From positions 32,160 through 96,159 of the forward strand of contig NZ_SOFE01000027.1 of NCBI RefSeq assembly GCF_004402405.1: a stretch of DNA of 64,000 nucleotides, given 5' to 3'. Numbering within the stretch: position 1 is the first letter of the stretch; every line of letters begins with the position of its first letter. The stretch is from Cryobacterium levicorallinum. Lineage in GTDB: Bacteria > Actinomycetota > Actinomycetes > Actinomycetales > Microbacteriaceae. The notes under the pieces were generated by a model. That model ran no database searches. It saw only the letters and a program-made list of their open reading frames with translations, and was not told the DNA's origin. The position numbers and the translations under genes are program-made. Below are positions 42,435 through 51,213 of the stretch, in pieces.

Positions 42435-43136
42435 ATGGCCACCGAGCACGATATCCCCAATCTGCCGCTGATCGAGGCGGCTGACGCCCACCCTGAAGAC
42501 GTCAAACCGACCTGGCGCGGCTGGATTCACGCTGGCACATTTCCGGTGACGATCGCTGCCGGCATCGTGCTGCTCGTGCTCGCTGAGGGGTCGGCGGCGA
42601 AGATCAGCTCGGCTGTGTTCGTGCTCAGTTCGATGCTGCTCTTTGGCAATTCAGCGCTGTACCACCGCTTCAACTGGCAGCCGCGCACCCGCATCATTCT
42701 CAAGCGCATCGACCACGCGAATATTTTTCTGCTCATCGCCGGGTCGTACACGCCCATCACGGTGCTCGCGCTGCCGCCGGAAAAGGCGACTCTGCTGCTC
42801 TGGCTGGTCTGGGGCGGAGCCGGGCTGGGCATCCTATTTCGAGTGTTTTGGATTCACGCCCCGCGCTGGCTGTACGTGCCGCTCTACCTGGTGCTCGGCT
42901 ATGGCGCGCTGCTGTTCATCGTGGATTTCTTCCAGGCCAACGCGGCCATGATGACGCTCATCCTCGTCGGCGGGCTCTGCTACACGGTCGGCGCGGTCGT
43001 CTACGGGCTGAAGAAGCCCAACCCGGTTCCCGGTGTGTTCGGCTTTCACGAGATCTTCCACACCTTGACGGTCGTGGCGTTTCTGTGTCATTTCGCGGCG
43101 ATATTGCTGATCGCCACGCATCCGCTCTACCCGTAA
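42435..43136 (+). CDS. trhA: Hemolysin III family membrane protein (TrhA)
   Basis: 233 residues with seven hydrophobic helices. S-A-L-Y-H-R-F-N-W, R-I-D-H-A-N-I-F-L-L-I-A-G-S-Y-T-P and F-H-E-I-F-H carry the conserved His and Asp of the PAQR/hemolysin III superfamily. It is an inner-membrane protein; relatives are linked to membrane-lipid homeostasis. The name hemolysin does not imply toxicity. It diverges from uppS. Confidence 0.92.
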   Translation: MATEHDIPNLPLIEAADAHPEDVKPTWRGWIHAGTFPVTIAAGIVLLVLAEGSAAKISSAVFVLSSMLLFGNSALYHRFNWQPRTRIILKRIDHANIFLLIAGSYTPITVLALPPEKATLLLWLVWGGAGLGILFRVFWIHAPRWLYVPLYLVLGYGALLFIVDFFQANAAMMTLILVGGLCYTVGAVVYGLKKPNPVPGVFGFHEIFHTLTVVAFLCHFAAILLIATHPLYP

Positions 43137-43140
43137 CGGT

Positions 43141-43398
43141 TTATTCGGGCTTGTCGCTCGGCGTGGTCGGTGCGCTTGGGTCGGCATCGCGGGCGGCGAC
43201 CTCGGCATCGAGGCGTGCCTTGATCTCGGCGCGATAGGTCGTACGACGGATGCGACGCACCACATCCAGGCAGAGCAGCAGGGTTGCCAACGCGATCAAG
43301 AAAAAGACCAGAAAACCGACGACGCCCGGGGTGACGGTGTTGGGGTCGAAGTCGGGGTCGGGAGTTGCGGCGAGCACGACGCTCAGCAGCGAGGTCAT
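43141..43398 (-). CDS. Small membrane protein next to mca
   Basis: 85 residues with one strong membrane helix (about 26-47, V-V-G-F-L-V-F-F-L-I-A-L-A-T) and a charged C-terminal tail. Its ATG overlaps the mca stop by four bases. A similar small protein accompanies mca in related actinobacteria; the function is unknown. Confidence 0.8.
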   Translation of the reverse strand: MTSLLSVVLAATPDPDFDPNTVTPGVVGFLVFFLIALATLLLCLDVVRRIRRTTYRAEIKARLDAEVAARDADPSAPTTPSDKPE

Positions 43399-44261
43399 GC
43401 GTCGTCCTGGATTCCGGCGAACAGATCGGATTCGGGCATTGCGGTGTCTACTTTCGATTCGACGAGTTGGAAGTCTTCGTAGGGCCAGGCCTCGCGGACA
43501 AGATCGTTGGGCCAGAAGAAGAAGCTGCTGTCGGGTGTGACCTGGCTCGCGTGCGAGCGTAGGGCGGCATCTCGAGCTTCAAGAAAATCACCGGCGGGAA
43601 CGTGCGTGGTGGCCAGCTTGGGGTAATTCTCCATGCGCTCGCGGGCTGCGCCGAGTGGCTCCAGCAGCGGAGAGTCCGGCTCAGCCACGCTCAGCGCGAG
43701 GTACATGGCATCGATACGTTCAAGGTTGAAGATGCGGTCGTAGTACACCTTGTCGATCTGCCACGGCTGCCCGGTGTGCGGGTAGCGACTCGGGTCGGCG
43801 GCGGCACGATAGGCCTCCATCGAGACCTCGTGGCAGCGGATGTGATCCGGGTGCGGGTAGCCGCCGTTTTCGTCGTAGGTGATCAGCACCTGCGGACGGA
43901 ACTCCCGAATCAAATTCACCAGCGGCTCAGCCGAGTAGTCGAGCGGAATGGCCGCAAAGCTGTTCGGTGGCGCCTCCTGGCCCTCATCCATACCGGAATC
44001 CTCGTAGCCGAGCCAGCGATGCTGCACGTTCAGCGCCTCCTGGGCACCCTGCATCTCCAGGCGGCGCAGCCCGGGCAGGTCACGCTCGGCCATGGCATGG
44101 CCGGTCAGGGACGGGTTCAGGATGCTGCCGCGTTCGCCGCCGGTGCAGCTCACGATCATCACCTCAACGCCGAGGCTGCGGTAGTAGGCATACGTTGCCG
44201 CGCCCTTGCTCGATTCGTCGTCGGGATGGGCGTGCACAGCCATCAATCGCAGCGTCACCAT
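43395..44261 (-). CDS. mca: Mycothiol S-conjugate amidase
   Basis: 288 residues. A-V-H-A-H-P-D-D-E-S-S-K-G is the zinc-binding motif of the LmbE/MshB/Mca family, and H-P-D-H-I-R-C-H-E supplies the third ligand. Length and the R-W-L-G-Y-E-D-S-G-M block favour Mca over MshB. It cleaves mycothiol conjugates during detoxification, which implies a mycothiol-using actinobacterium. Confidence 0.93.
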   Translation of the reverse strand: MVTLRLMAVHAHPDDESSKGAATYAYYRSLGVEVMIVSCTGGERGSILNPSLTGHAMAERDLPGLRRLEMQGAQEALNVQHRWLGYEDSGMDEGQEAPPNSFAAIPLDYSAEPLVNLIREFRPQVLITYDENGGYPHPDHIRCHEVSMEAYRAAADPSRYPHTGQPWQIDKVYYDRIFNLERIDAMYLALSVAEPDSPLLEPLGAARERMENYPKLATTHVPAGDFLEARDAALRSHASQVTPDSSFFFWPNDLVREAWPYEDFQLVESKVDTAMPESDLFAGIQDDA

Positions 44262-44331
44262 ACTCCTCAGGAATGCCAGATAACCTTAGGCCAGATAACC
44301 TAGGTACCAGCCTAATCGCTCCATCGGAAGT

Positions 44332-44829
44332 GTGAAATCGCCAGTGCCCCTCAACAGCACGCCCACCGGAGTTCAGTCGAGCCGCCAGCCCGAGCGCCTC
44401 GACGAATCTGACGTCGCCGCGGCACCTGCACCCGAGAGCGCCGCGATCCAATCGCGCTACGGGCGCACCCCGGCCCGCCGCGTTCGCGACCGCCGCATCC
44501 TGTGGGGGCTCGGTGGCGTTTTCGTGTTGGTGCTGGGAGCGTGGGTTCTGTGGACCGGCCTGGACGGGGCATCCACTCAGATAGAAGCGCGCGATATCGG
44601 GCACACCATCATTGATGAGCACAGCGTGAGCGTCACCTTCGAGGTAGCGCTACCGGTGAACCGCACGGCGAGTTGCGCGGTTCAGGCTCTCAACGAGAGC
44701 TATTCGGTCGTCGGCTGGAAGATCATCGATCTACCGCCCTCCAGCCTGTACAACCGGTCGTTCACCGAGGTTCTGCGCACCACCGATCTGAGCAACACGG
44801 GTTTGATTTACCAGTGCTGGCTGACCTAA
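44332..44829 (+). CDS. DUF4307 family membrane protein
   Basis: 165 residues from GTG 44332. S-R-Y-G-R-T before a single membrane helix (about 58-80, L-W-G-L-G-G-V-F-V-L-V-L) and an extracytoplasmic domain with two cysteines match the actinobacterial DUF4307. It is commonly found next to mca and greA, as here. Function unknown. Confidence 0.87.
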   Translation: MKSPVPLNSTPTGVQSSRQPERLDESDVAAAPAPESAAIQSRYGRTPARRVRDRRILWGLGGVFVLVLGAWVLWTGLDGASTQIEARDIGHTIIDEHSVSVTFEVALPVNRTASCAVQALNESYSVVGWKIIDLPPSSLYNRSFTEVLRTTDLSNTGLIYQCWLT

Positions 44830-44927
44830 ACTGACGTATTCGCCTCGGCAATCGCCCGGGCGACGACTATATCTGCGCGGCCCTCAACCGGCCTTTCTGC
44901 GCTTGAGCGTATTGAAGGAGATCACTC

Positions 44928-45419
44928 GTGATTACCGACACAACGGTCACCTGGCTAACTCAGGAGGCCCACGACCGCCTCGCCGCGGAACTGGCGACAC
45001 TGAGCAACTTTGGCCGGGGCGACATCGCGAAGAAGATCGAGTCCGCGCGAGAAGAGGGTGACCTCAAGGAGAACTCGGGCTACCACGCGGCGAAAGAAGA
45101 GCAGGGCAAGATGGAGGCGCGCATTCGCACGCTCACCCTGTTGCTGCGCACCGCCGAGGTCGGCCACGCCCCAGAGAGCAACGGCACCGTCATGCCGGGC
45201 ACCGTCATCACGGCCACCATCGCCGGCGACGAAAGCCGCTTTCTGATCGGCAGCCGCGAGATCGCCGCCAACAGCGACCTGGACGTGTACAGCGAGCAGA
45301 GTCCGCTCGGCGCGGCGATCATCGGCCTCAAGGTCGGCGCCAAGACCAGCTACACCACGCCCACTGGCAAGGAGATCACCGTGCAGATCTCGAACGTGGA
45401 GACGTTCACCGGCGCCTGA
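44928..45419 (+). CDS. greA: Transcription elongation factor GreA
   Basis: 163 residues from GTG 44928, preceded by GGAG. An N-terminal coiled coil (G-D-L-K-E-N-S-G-Y-H-A-A-K-E-E-Q at about 43-60) carries the acidic tip D-x-x-E. The C-terminal domain ends in a G-K-x-x-x-Y-x-T-P-T-G-K-E block. It rescues backtracked RNA polymerase. An interrupted hairpin follows at 45504-45562. Confidence 0.95.
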   Translation: MITDTTVTWLTQEAHDRLAAELATLSNFGRGDIAKKIESAREEGDLKENSGYHAAKEEQGKMEARIRTLTLLLRTAEVGHAPESNGTVMPGTVITATIAGDESRFLIGSREIAANSDLDVYSEQSPLGAAIIGLKVGAKTSYTTPTGKEITVQISNVETFTGA

Positions 45420-45503
45420 CTCCCCCGCCGAGGCTCGGCTGCCGATTCGCGCCGATATTGGGGCTCAGGTTGTCCACTCGCTGCACTTGGCCTTCCCCTG
45501 CAC

Positions 45504-45562
45504 GCGAGGTGCCATCTTTAGCCCCTTGAGAGCTCGCCAAGGGGCTAGAAGTGGCACCTCGC
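45504..45562. repeat. Two-part palindrome downstream of greA
   Basis: Outer arms GCGAGGTGCCA (45504-45514) and TGGCACCTCGC (45552-45562) enclose small mismatched bulges and an inner stem AGCCCCTT/AAGGGGCT (45520-45527, 45539-45546). This 59-base structure is larger than a simple terminator and is not followed by a T run. It may be a REP-like or small non-autonomous element, or may end greA transcription. The rest of 45420-45672 has no gene. Confidence 0.6.
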
Positions 45563-45672
45563 GCGGTCAATGCACAACGCATGAGGCGGCCCGCTTACAA
45601 CGCTGCACAGCCAGCAGCAATCAACTAGCAGCCGACGGTCGACAGCGCTGGCGGCAGCAGCAGCCGCCCGGC

Positions 45673-45734
<62 letters not shown>

Positions 45735-46970
45735 CTAGTCGATCTGGGGGTCGTAGCCGGCGGCGCGCAACGTGTCTACGACGTGCTGGCGGTGTTCGGG
45801 CCCGCGAGTTTCAACGCTGACGTCGAGTTCGACTTCGCTGATCTGCAGGCCGACGCCGTGCCGGGTGTGCAGCACCTCGATCACGTTGGCCGTCGCCTCC
45901 GCGAGCAGCTCGGAGATTCGAGCCAGCTGACCTGGACGGTCGGGCAGCATGATGCGCAGCGTCAGGTACCGTCCCGACGCGGCGAGGCCGTGGCTGATCA
46001 CGCGTTGCATCAGCAGCGGGTCGATGTTTCCGCCCGAGAGGATGGCGACGGTCGGCCCGGTAGGGGTGATCTTGCCGGCCAGGATGGCGGCGACCGCCAC
46101 TGCCCCGGCCGGTTCAACCACGAGCTTGGCGCGTTCCAGCAGCACCAGGAGCGCGCGGGCGGTGTCGTCTTCGGTGACGGTGACGATCTCGTCGACGGCG
46201 TCCCGAACGATCTCGAGATTAAGCAACCCGGGCCTGGCCACCGCGATGCCATCGGCGATGGTTGGGAGCATGTTGATCGTCACTGCTTCGCCAGCGGCGA
46301 GGGAGGGCGGATACGCAGCCGCGTTCTCCGCCTGCACCCCAATCACTCGGATGTGTCGCCCCTCCCGGGCGGCACGCTGCTTGAGCGCGCTGGCCACTCC
46401 GGAGATGAGTCCGCCACCGCCGATGGGAACAATGACTGTCTCCAGGTCGGGAACCTGATCGAGAATTTCGAGTCCGAGCGTGCCCTGCCCGGTGACCACA
46501 TCGGCATGGTCGAACGGCGGGATCAGGATCGCGCCGGTCTCCCGGGCGTATTCGGCTGCGGCGAGCAGCGGTTCGCTCACGGTCGTTCCGCGCAGAATGA
46601 CCTCTGCTCCGTAGTCCCGCGTCGCTGACAGCTTCGGCAGCGCGACTCCGACGGGCATGAAGATGGTCGCCTGGATGCCGAGCTCGCGCGCGGCGAAAGC
46701 CACGCCCTGGGCGTGGTTTCCGGCCGAGGCCGCCACGACGCCACGGGCTTTCTCCGCCTCGGTCAGTTTCGACAGTCGGTTGTAGGCACCGCGAATCTTG
46801 TAGGAGCCGGTGCGCTGCAGATTTTCACACTTGAGGTAGACCGGCGCGCCCAACACATCGGCAAGGTAGCGCGAGCTCTCCATCGGAGTCACATCCGCAA
46901 CCCGGGCGACGACCGCGCGAGCGGCCTCGAATTCGGCGAGGGTCGGTCCGACGAGGGTGGTCTCTGGCAT
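45735..46970 (-). CDS. ilvA: Threonine ammonia-lyase with ACT domain
   Basis: 411 residues. S-Y-K-I-R-G-A-Y-N-R carries the PLP lysine, A-A-S-A-G-N-H-A-Q-G-V-A is the phosphate/substrate loop, and G-G-G-G-L-I-S-G the cofactor-binding glycine loop. A single C-terminal ACT domain (about 330-411) is present, as in the shorter IlvA form. It deaminates threonine to 2-oxobutanoate for isoleucine synthesis or catabolism. It lies four bases after the AI-2E family gene. Confidence 0.95.
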   Translation of the reverse strand: MPETTLVGPTLAEFEAARAVVARVADVTPMESSRYLADVLGAPVYLKCENLQRTGSYKIRGAYNRLSKLTEAEKARGVVAASAGNHAQGVAFAARELGIQATIFMPVGVALPKLSATRDYGAEVILRGTTVSEPLLAAAEYARETGAILIPPFDHADVVTGQGTLGLEILDQVPDLETVIVPIGGGGLISGVASALKQRAAREGRHIRVIGVQAENAAAYPPSLAAGEAVTINMLPTIADGIAVARPGLLNLEIVRDAVDEIVTVTEDDTARALLVLLERAKLVVEPAGAVAVAAILAGKITPTGPTVAILSGGNIDPLLMQRVISHGLAASGRYLTLRIMLPDRPGQLARISELLAEATANVIEVLHTRHGVGLQISEVELDVSVETRGPEHRQHVVDTLRAAGYDPQID

Positions 46971-46973
46971 GTT

Positions 46974-48389
46974 CTAGTTCTCCGAACTATCGTGCGGGGC
47001 GCCGGGTGCGCTCGAATCTGTAGGGGTGACGCGCGCGGATGCCCCCCGCGACGTGAGGAGGGTCCCCGGGCGCAGCCGTGCTGTGCGCGCCGGTGCGCCG
47101 GACGTGCGATATCCCGGTCGGCTTTGCGGCACGGTCTGCCAGAGCACCGATCCGGTCGTCGGCACCGTCGGCACCGTCGGTGGGCTCGACCGCCAGCTAC
47201 CCCCAGCAACGTAACTGGTCATCGCGTTCAAAACCGCGGCCACCGGAACGGCGAACAGAGCGCCTGGAATTCCGGCGAGTAACGCGCCGGCAGCCACCAC
47301 GAGCACTACGGCAAGCGGATGCACCTTCACCGCGGTTCCCATAATGAGCGGCTGCAGAACGTGTCCCTCGACTTGCTGCACGAGTAGGACGACACCGAGC
47401 ATGGCCAGGGCAATAGCCCAGTTGTTGAAGATGAGTGCGATCACAATCGCCACCGATCCGGTCGCAACGGCACCGACGATGGGGATGAATGAGCCGAGGA
47501 AGACCAGAATTCCGATCGGGATGGCCATCGGCACCCCGAGCAGGGCCGCGCCCACTCCAATGCCGACCGCGTCGATCGAAGCGACCAGAATTTGCACCTT
47601 GGCGAAGTTGCCCAGGGTGGTCCAGCCTGCGATTCCCGCACCGTCGACAGCGGCCTGGGCCCGCAGCGGGAAGAACCGTACGATCCAGCTCCAGATGGCT
47701 TTGCCGTCGATGAGGATGAAGAGCAGGCTGAACAGTGCCAGCAGAAGCCCGGTCAACAGGTGACCGAGCGTGGTTCCCACCGACAGGGCGCCGCTGATGA
47801 AGACGGCACTATCATTCTGGATCGCTTCCCAGGCCTGCTGCACGTACGTGTTGATATCAGTCTCGGAAACCTGCAGCGGTGAGCCGGCCAGGAACGCCTT
47901 GAACGAGTCGAGTGATCGGGTGAGCCGTTCGCTCAGCCCAACGGTGCCCTCGGCGATCTGCGTCGAGGCGAGGGTGACCAGACCGGCAACGAGCACCAGC
48001 GTGCCCACCATCGCCAGCGCCACAGCGACGCCCTTAGGCCAATGATGCCGCACCAGGAATGCCACAAACGGAACCAGGAGCGCGGAAACCAGCACGGCCA
48101 CGAGCAGCGGAATGACAATCAACCGCAACTGAATAACCAGGAAGACCAGAATGGCGATAGCGGCGGCGATCACAATCAGACGCCAGGACCAGGCCCCAGC
48201 CAAACGGATGCCGGCCGGCAGATTCTCGTCGACGCCGTTGGCGGCGGGGGCCCCGGTCACAACCTCGATCGGCGTGACAACGAGCTCGGATCCGGCGAGA
48301 TCAGCGCTCTCCCGCGCGCGCTCTGCCGAACGCCTGCGACGCAACCGTAGCAGCGCGCGTGCACCTGGATTGCCCGTGGATTCGCTCAC
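46974..48389 (-). CDS. AI-2E family transporter
   Basis: 471 residues. An N-terminal cytoplasmic tail (1-65) is followed by eight hydrophobic helices. The conserved G-S-F-I-P-I-V-G-A and V-Q-Q-V-E-G-H-V-L-Q-P-L-I-M-G blocks define the AI-2E/PerM family, and the Ser/Thr/Pro-rich C-terminus (about 405-471) is disordered. The family name does not prove AI-2 export; many members move ions or are uncharacterised. It is likely cotranscribed with ilvA. Confidence 0.9.
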   Translation of the reverse strand: MSESTGNPGARALLRLRRRRSAERARESADLAGSELVVTPIEVVTGAPAANGVDENLPAGIRLAGAWSWRLIVIAAAIAILVFLVIQLRLIVIPLLVAVLVSALLVPFVAFLVRHHWPKGVAVALAMVGTLVLVAGLVTLASTQIAEGTVGLSERLTRSLDSFKAFLAGSPLQVSETDINTYVQQAWEAIQNDSAVFISGALSVGTTLGHLLTGLLLALFSLLFILIDGKAIWSWIVRFFPLRAQAAVDGAGIAGWTTLGNFAKVQILVASIDAVGIGVGAALLGVPMAIPIGILVFLGSFIPIVGAVATGSVAIVIALIFNNWAIALAMLGVVLLVQQVEGHVLQPLIMGTAVKVHPLAVVLVVAAGALLAGIPGALFAVPVAAVLNAMTSYVAGGSWRSSPPTVPTVPTTGSVLWQTVPQSRPGYRTSGAPARTARLRPGTLLTSRGASARVTPTDSSAPGAPHDSSEN

Positions 48390-48410
48390 TCAAACAGTCT
48401 AGGACTGCCG

Positions 48411-49514
48411 TCAGGACTGTTGCTGCGCCACACTGGCGGTCTCCACCCGCTCGGTCGAGACCGGTGCCCCGGTGAAGTTGACAAACACGTTCTCGCCCGC
48501 TTTCGGGTGCACGCGCACGCCGTGCTGAAGAAACAGAATGGTGCCGTCGGCCAGGCGCAGGGTCGTGCGGCGGAGCGACCCAAGAAAGCTGGAGGTGACC
48601 ACGGTCGCCGCGAGGCCCTCGGCTGCGAACTCGATGTCTTCCGGGCGGATCGAGACCGTCACGGGTCCGTCGGGCGTCGCCGGGTCGATCAGGGGCAGGC
48701 TCGTTCCATAGACCTCGGCTCGAGCCGAGCGCACGAGACCGTCGATGCGGTTGCTGAGCCCGACGAAGTCGGCGATGAACGGGGTGGCCGGACGGGAATA
48801 GAGTTCTTCGGGCGTGCCGACCTGCTCGATATTGCCGGCGCGCATCACGGCGACGCGGTCGGCGACCGCGAGGGCCTCATCCTGATCGTGGGTGACGAAC
48901 AGGGTCGTGATGCCAAGTTCGGTTTGAATGCGTCGAATCTCGTCGCGCAGCTGCACGCGCACCTTGGCGTCGAGCGCCGAGAGCGGTTCGTCGAGCAGCA
49001 GCACACGCGGTTCGGTCACGAGTGCGCGCGCGAGCGCGACCCGCTGCTGCTGGCCGCCCGAGAGCTGGTGTGCAAAGCGATCGAAGTGGTCGTCGAGGCC
49101 GACCATGGCCAGGGACGCTGCCGCCCTGCGGCGCCGCTCGGCCGGCTTGATCTTTCGCATCCGCAGCCCGAATTCGACGTTTTCGCCGGCACTGAGGTGC
49201 GGAAACAGCGAGTACGACTGAAACACCATACCCATGTCGCGTTTGCTGGTGGAGAGTGCTGATACGTCGATGCCGTCAATGGTGATACTGCCGGCATCGG
49301 TGGATTCCAGCCCTGCCAGCACGCGCAACGCCGTGGTCTTGCCGCTGCCACTCGGGCCGAGCAACGCGACACATTCGCCCGCGTGCAGGGTGAGGTTGAA
49401 TCCGTCCAGGGCGCGCATTCCGGAGAATTCTTTGACGACGCCGGTGAATTCGACGACGGTTCCCGGTCGGGTCGGTGCGGTTGGCTGCTGGGCTGTCAGC
49501 TGCTGTGAATTCAT
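48411..49514 (-). CDS. ABC importer ATPase subunit (PotA/FbpC type)
   Basis: 367 residues from ATG 49514, which overlaps the permease stop by four bases. Walker A G-P-S-G-S-G-K-T-T, signature L-S-G-G-Q-Q-Q-R and Walker B V-L-L-L-D-E-P-L-S-A-L-D are intact, and a C-terminal TOBE-like domain (about 270-360) is present. It powers import by the two permeases and lipoprotein encoded upstream. The layout fits iron, polyamine or aminoethylphosphonate systems; the substrate is undetermined. Confidence 0.92.
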   Translation of the reverse strand: MNSQQLTAQQPTAPTRPGTVVEFTGVVKEFSGMRALDGFNLTLHAGECVALLGPSGSGKTTALRVLAGLESTDAGSITIDGIDVSALSTSKRDMGMVFQSYSLFPHLSAGENVEFGLRMRKIKPAERRRRAAASLAMVGLDDHFDRFAHQLSGGQQQRVALARALVTEPRVLLLDEPLSALDAKVRVQLRDEIRRIQTELGITTLFVTHDQDEALAVADRVAVMRAGNIEQVGTPEELYSRPATPFIADFVGLSNRIDGLVRSARAEVYGTSLPLIDPATPDGPVTVSIRPEDIEFAAEGLAATVVTSSFLGSLRRTTLRLADGTILFLQHGVRVHPKAGENVFVNFTGAPVSTERVETASVAQQQS

Positions 49515-50356
49515 GCTGGACCTTTCACGGTGGTACGGCGGCGCGACGTTCGGGTGCGCGGGGCACCGAGTCGTCCGATAACGAGGAGCAGCAGGAAAGC
49601 GAAGGCGAGGGCCAGCAGCGAGAGGATCACGGCCGTGTACGGGTCGACCTTGCTCACGACGACGAGAGCGGTTTGCAGGTTGACCCGGTTCAGCAAGGAC
49701 GCGATGGTGAATTCGCCGAGCACGACGGCCACGGCGATGAAGGCACCGGCCAGGATGCCCCGGCGCAGGTTGGGTACGAGCACCCGCAGGAGCACACTGC
49801 CCCAGCCAGCCCCGAGAGTGCGCGCAGCTTCGGTGAGCGTTTTCACGTCGACGCCGTCGAGGTTGGATTGAATGGCCCGATAAGCGAAGGGCAACACCGT
49901 AATGCCGTAGGCGAAGGCCAGGGTCCACACGCCGCTGCCCAGCATTCGAGCCACAATGGCGTAGACCGGCGCGAGCCCGACCACAAGCACAATGGCCGGA
50001 ATGGTGATGGGCAGAATACAGATGAATTCCAATACTCGGCGCAGCCGGGGAAAACGGATGTGCACGAGCAGCATGGTGGGTATGAGCAGCAGCAGCACGA
50101 TCAGAACGGTGCCAATGGCCAAAGCCACCGAGTTGCCGAGCGCTACCAGCACCGGTCGGTACACCCCGGTGAATCCGCTCTGAAACAGGGCGACCCAGCG
50201 GTCGACGTTGTAGCCGCCGACCAGCCCGGCACGCAGGGTGAATTCGATCATGGCCACGATCGGCACGGCGAAGATGACCCCGACCACGCCGAGAATGATG
50301 GTGCGAACCGTGCGGGAGGGCGCGTGAGCCACACCGTTGGTGGTCAGTCCGGTCAT
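49511..50356 (-). CDS. ABC importer permease, second subunit
   Basis: 281 residues with six membrane helices. The conserved cytoplasmic EAA loop reads L-T-E-A-A-R-T-L-G-A-G-W (about 198). The ATG at 50356 overlaps the first permease stop (ATGA). With the ATPase and binding protein it forms one importer. Confidence 0.92.
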   Translation of the reverse strand: MTGLTTNGVAHAPSRTVRTIILGVVGVIFAVPIVAMIEFTLRAGLVGGYNVDRWVALFQSGFTGVYRPVLVALGNSVALAIGTVLIVLLLLIPTMLLVHIRFPRLRRVLEFICILPITIPAIVLVVGLAPVYAIVARMLGSGVWTLAFAYGITVLPFAYRAIQSNLDGVDVKTLTEAARTLGAGWGSVLLRVLVPNLRRGILAGAFIAVAVVLGEFTIASLLNRVNLQTALVVVSKVDPYTAVILSLLALAFAFLLLLVIGRLGAPRTRTSRRRTTVKGPA

Positions 50357-51213
50357 TGCTGCCACCGCGCGGCCCGTGACTGCAGCGCTGAATAGCCGAC
50401 CATGACGACGGCCATCACCACGATCATGCCGAGGGCCAGCGCGCCGGCCAGGTTTTCCCGACCGAGCAGCGTCTCACTGGTGAGTGCGGCGCGAATTTGC
50501 AGGGGCACAATCTGCGAGCCCTGACTCACCAGCGCCGCCGCGGTGGCGTAAGAGGAGAACGCGTTGGCGAACAGCAGCAGCAGGCTGCCGATGAAGGAGG
50601 GTGCGAGCACCGGAAAGGCGATACGGAACCAGTAGCTGGCTGTGCTTCCGCCGAGAGTGGCGTTGGCCTCGGCCCACTGCGGTTTCAAGGCTTGCAGGGC
50701 GGGCATAAAGGTGATGATCATAAGCGGAACCTGAAAGTAGATGTAGGGCAGGATAAGGCCGGTCGTCGAATACAGCCAGACGCCGTTCTCAAAAATATCC
50801 AGGCCGAAGGTGTCGCGCAGATACAGGGTGACCATGCCCTGAATGCCAATGGTCGCGACGAAGGCGAAGGCGAGCATGACGCCACCGAACTGCGCCAGCA
50901 CCCCGCTGAGCGAGTCGATGGTGGTGCGCAGCGGGCCGTCGGGGCGAGCGCCGAGCAGGGCGTAGCAGACCACAGCACCGACAACGGCACCGACGACGGC
51001 GGTCAGCGCCGACAGCCAGAAGGAGTTGAAGAAGGTGGTGAGCACGACGGGATCGCCGAGGGCCGCGACCGTGGCCAGGGTGAAGGCGCCGGTATTGTCG
51101 AAAAAGCCCGTGCCGATGGCAATCAGGGTCGGCACAGCCAGGAACAACAACACATACACCGCGAAGGGCAGCAGCCCGAAGGCTGCTGCCCGACCACGGA
51201 TGTTACTGGACAG
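50353..51213 (-). CDS. ABC importer permease, first subunit (start codon unusual)
   Basis: About 286 residues with six membrane helices and an EAA-type loop (W-A-E-A-N-A-T-L-G-G-S). No ATG, GTG or TTG occurs in frame between the end of the binding-protein gene and the first helix. A CTG at 51213, overlapping the binding-protein stop, would give S-S-N-I-R-G-R before helix 1, and a GTG at 51159 would start within helix 1. CTG initiation coupled to the upstream stop is the best guess. A sequencing error is possible. Confidence 0.8.
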   Translation of the reverse strand: MSSNIRGRAAAFGLLPFAVYVLLFLAVPTLIAIGTGFFDNTGAFTLATVAALGDPVVLTTFFNSFWLSALTAVVGAVVGAVVCYALLGARPDGPLRTTIDSLSGVLAQFGGVMLAFAFVATIGIQGMVTLYLRDTFGLDIFENGVWLYSTTGLILPYIYFQVPLMIITFMPALQALKPQWAEANATLGGSTASYWFRIAFPVLAPSFIGSLLLLFANAFSSYATAAALVSQGSQIVPLQIRAALTSETLLGRENLAGALALGMIVVMAVVMVGYSALQSRAARWQQ

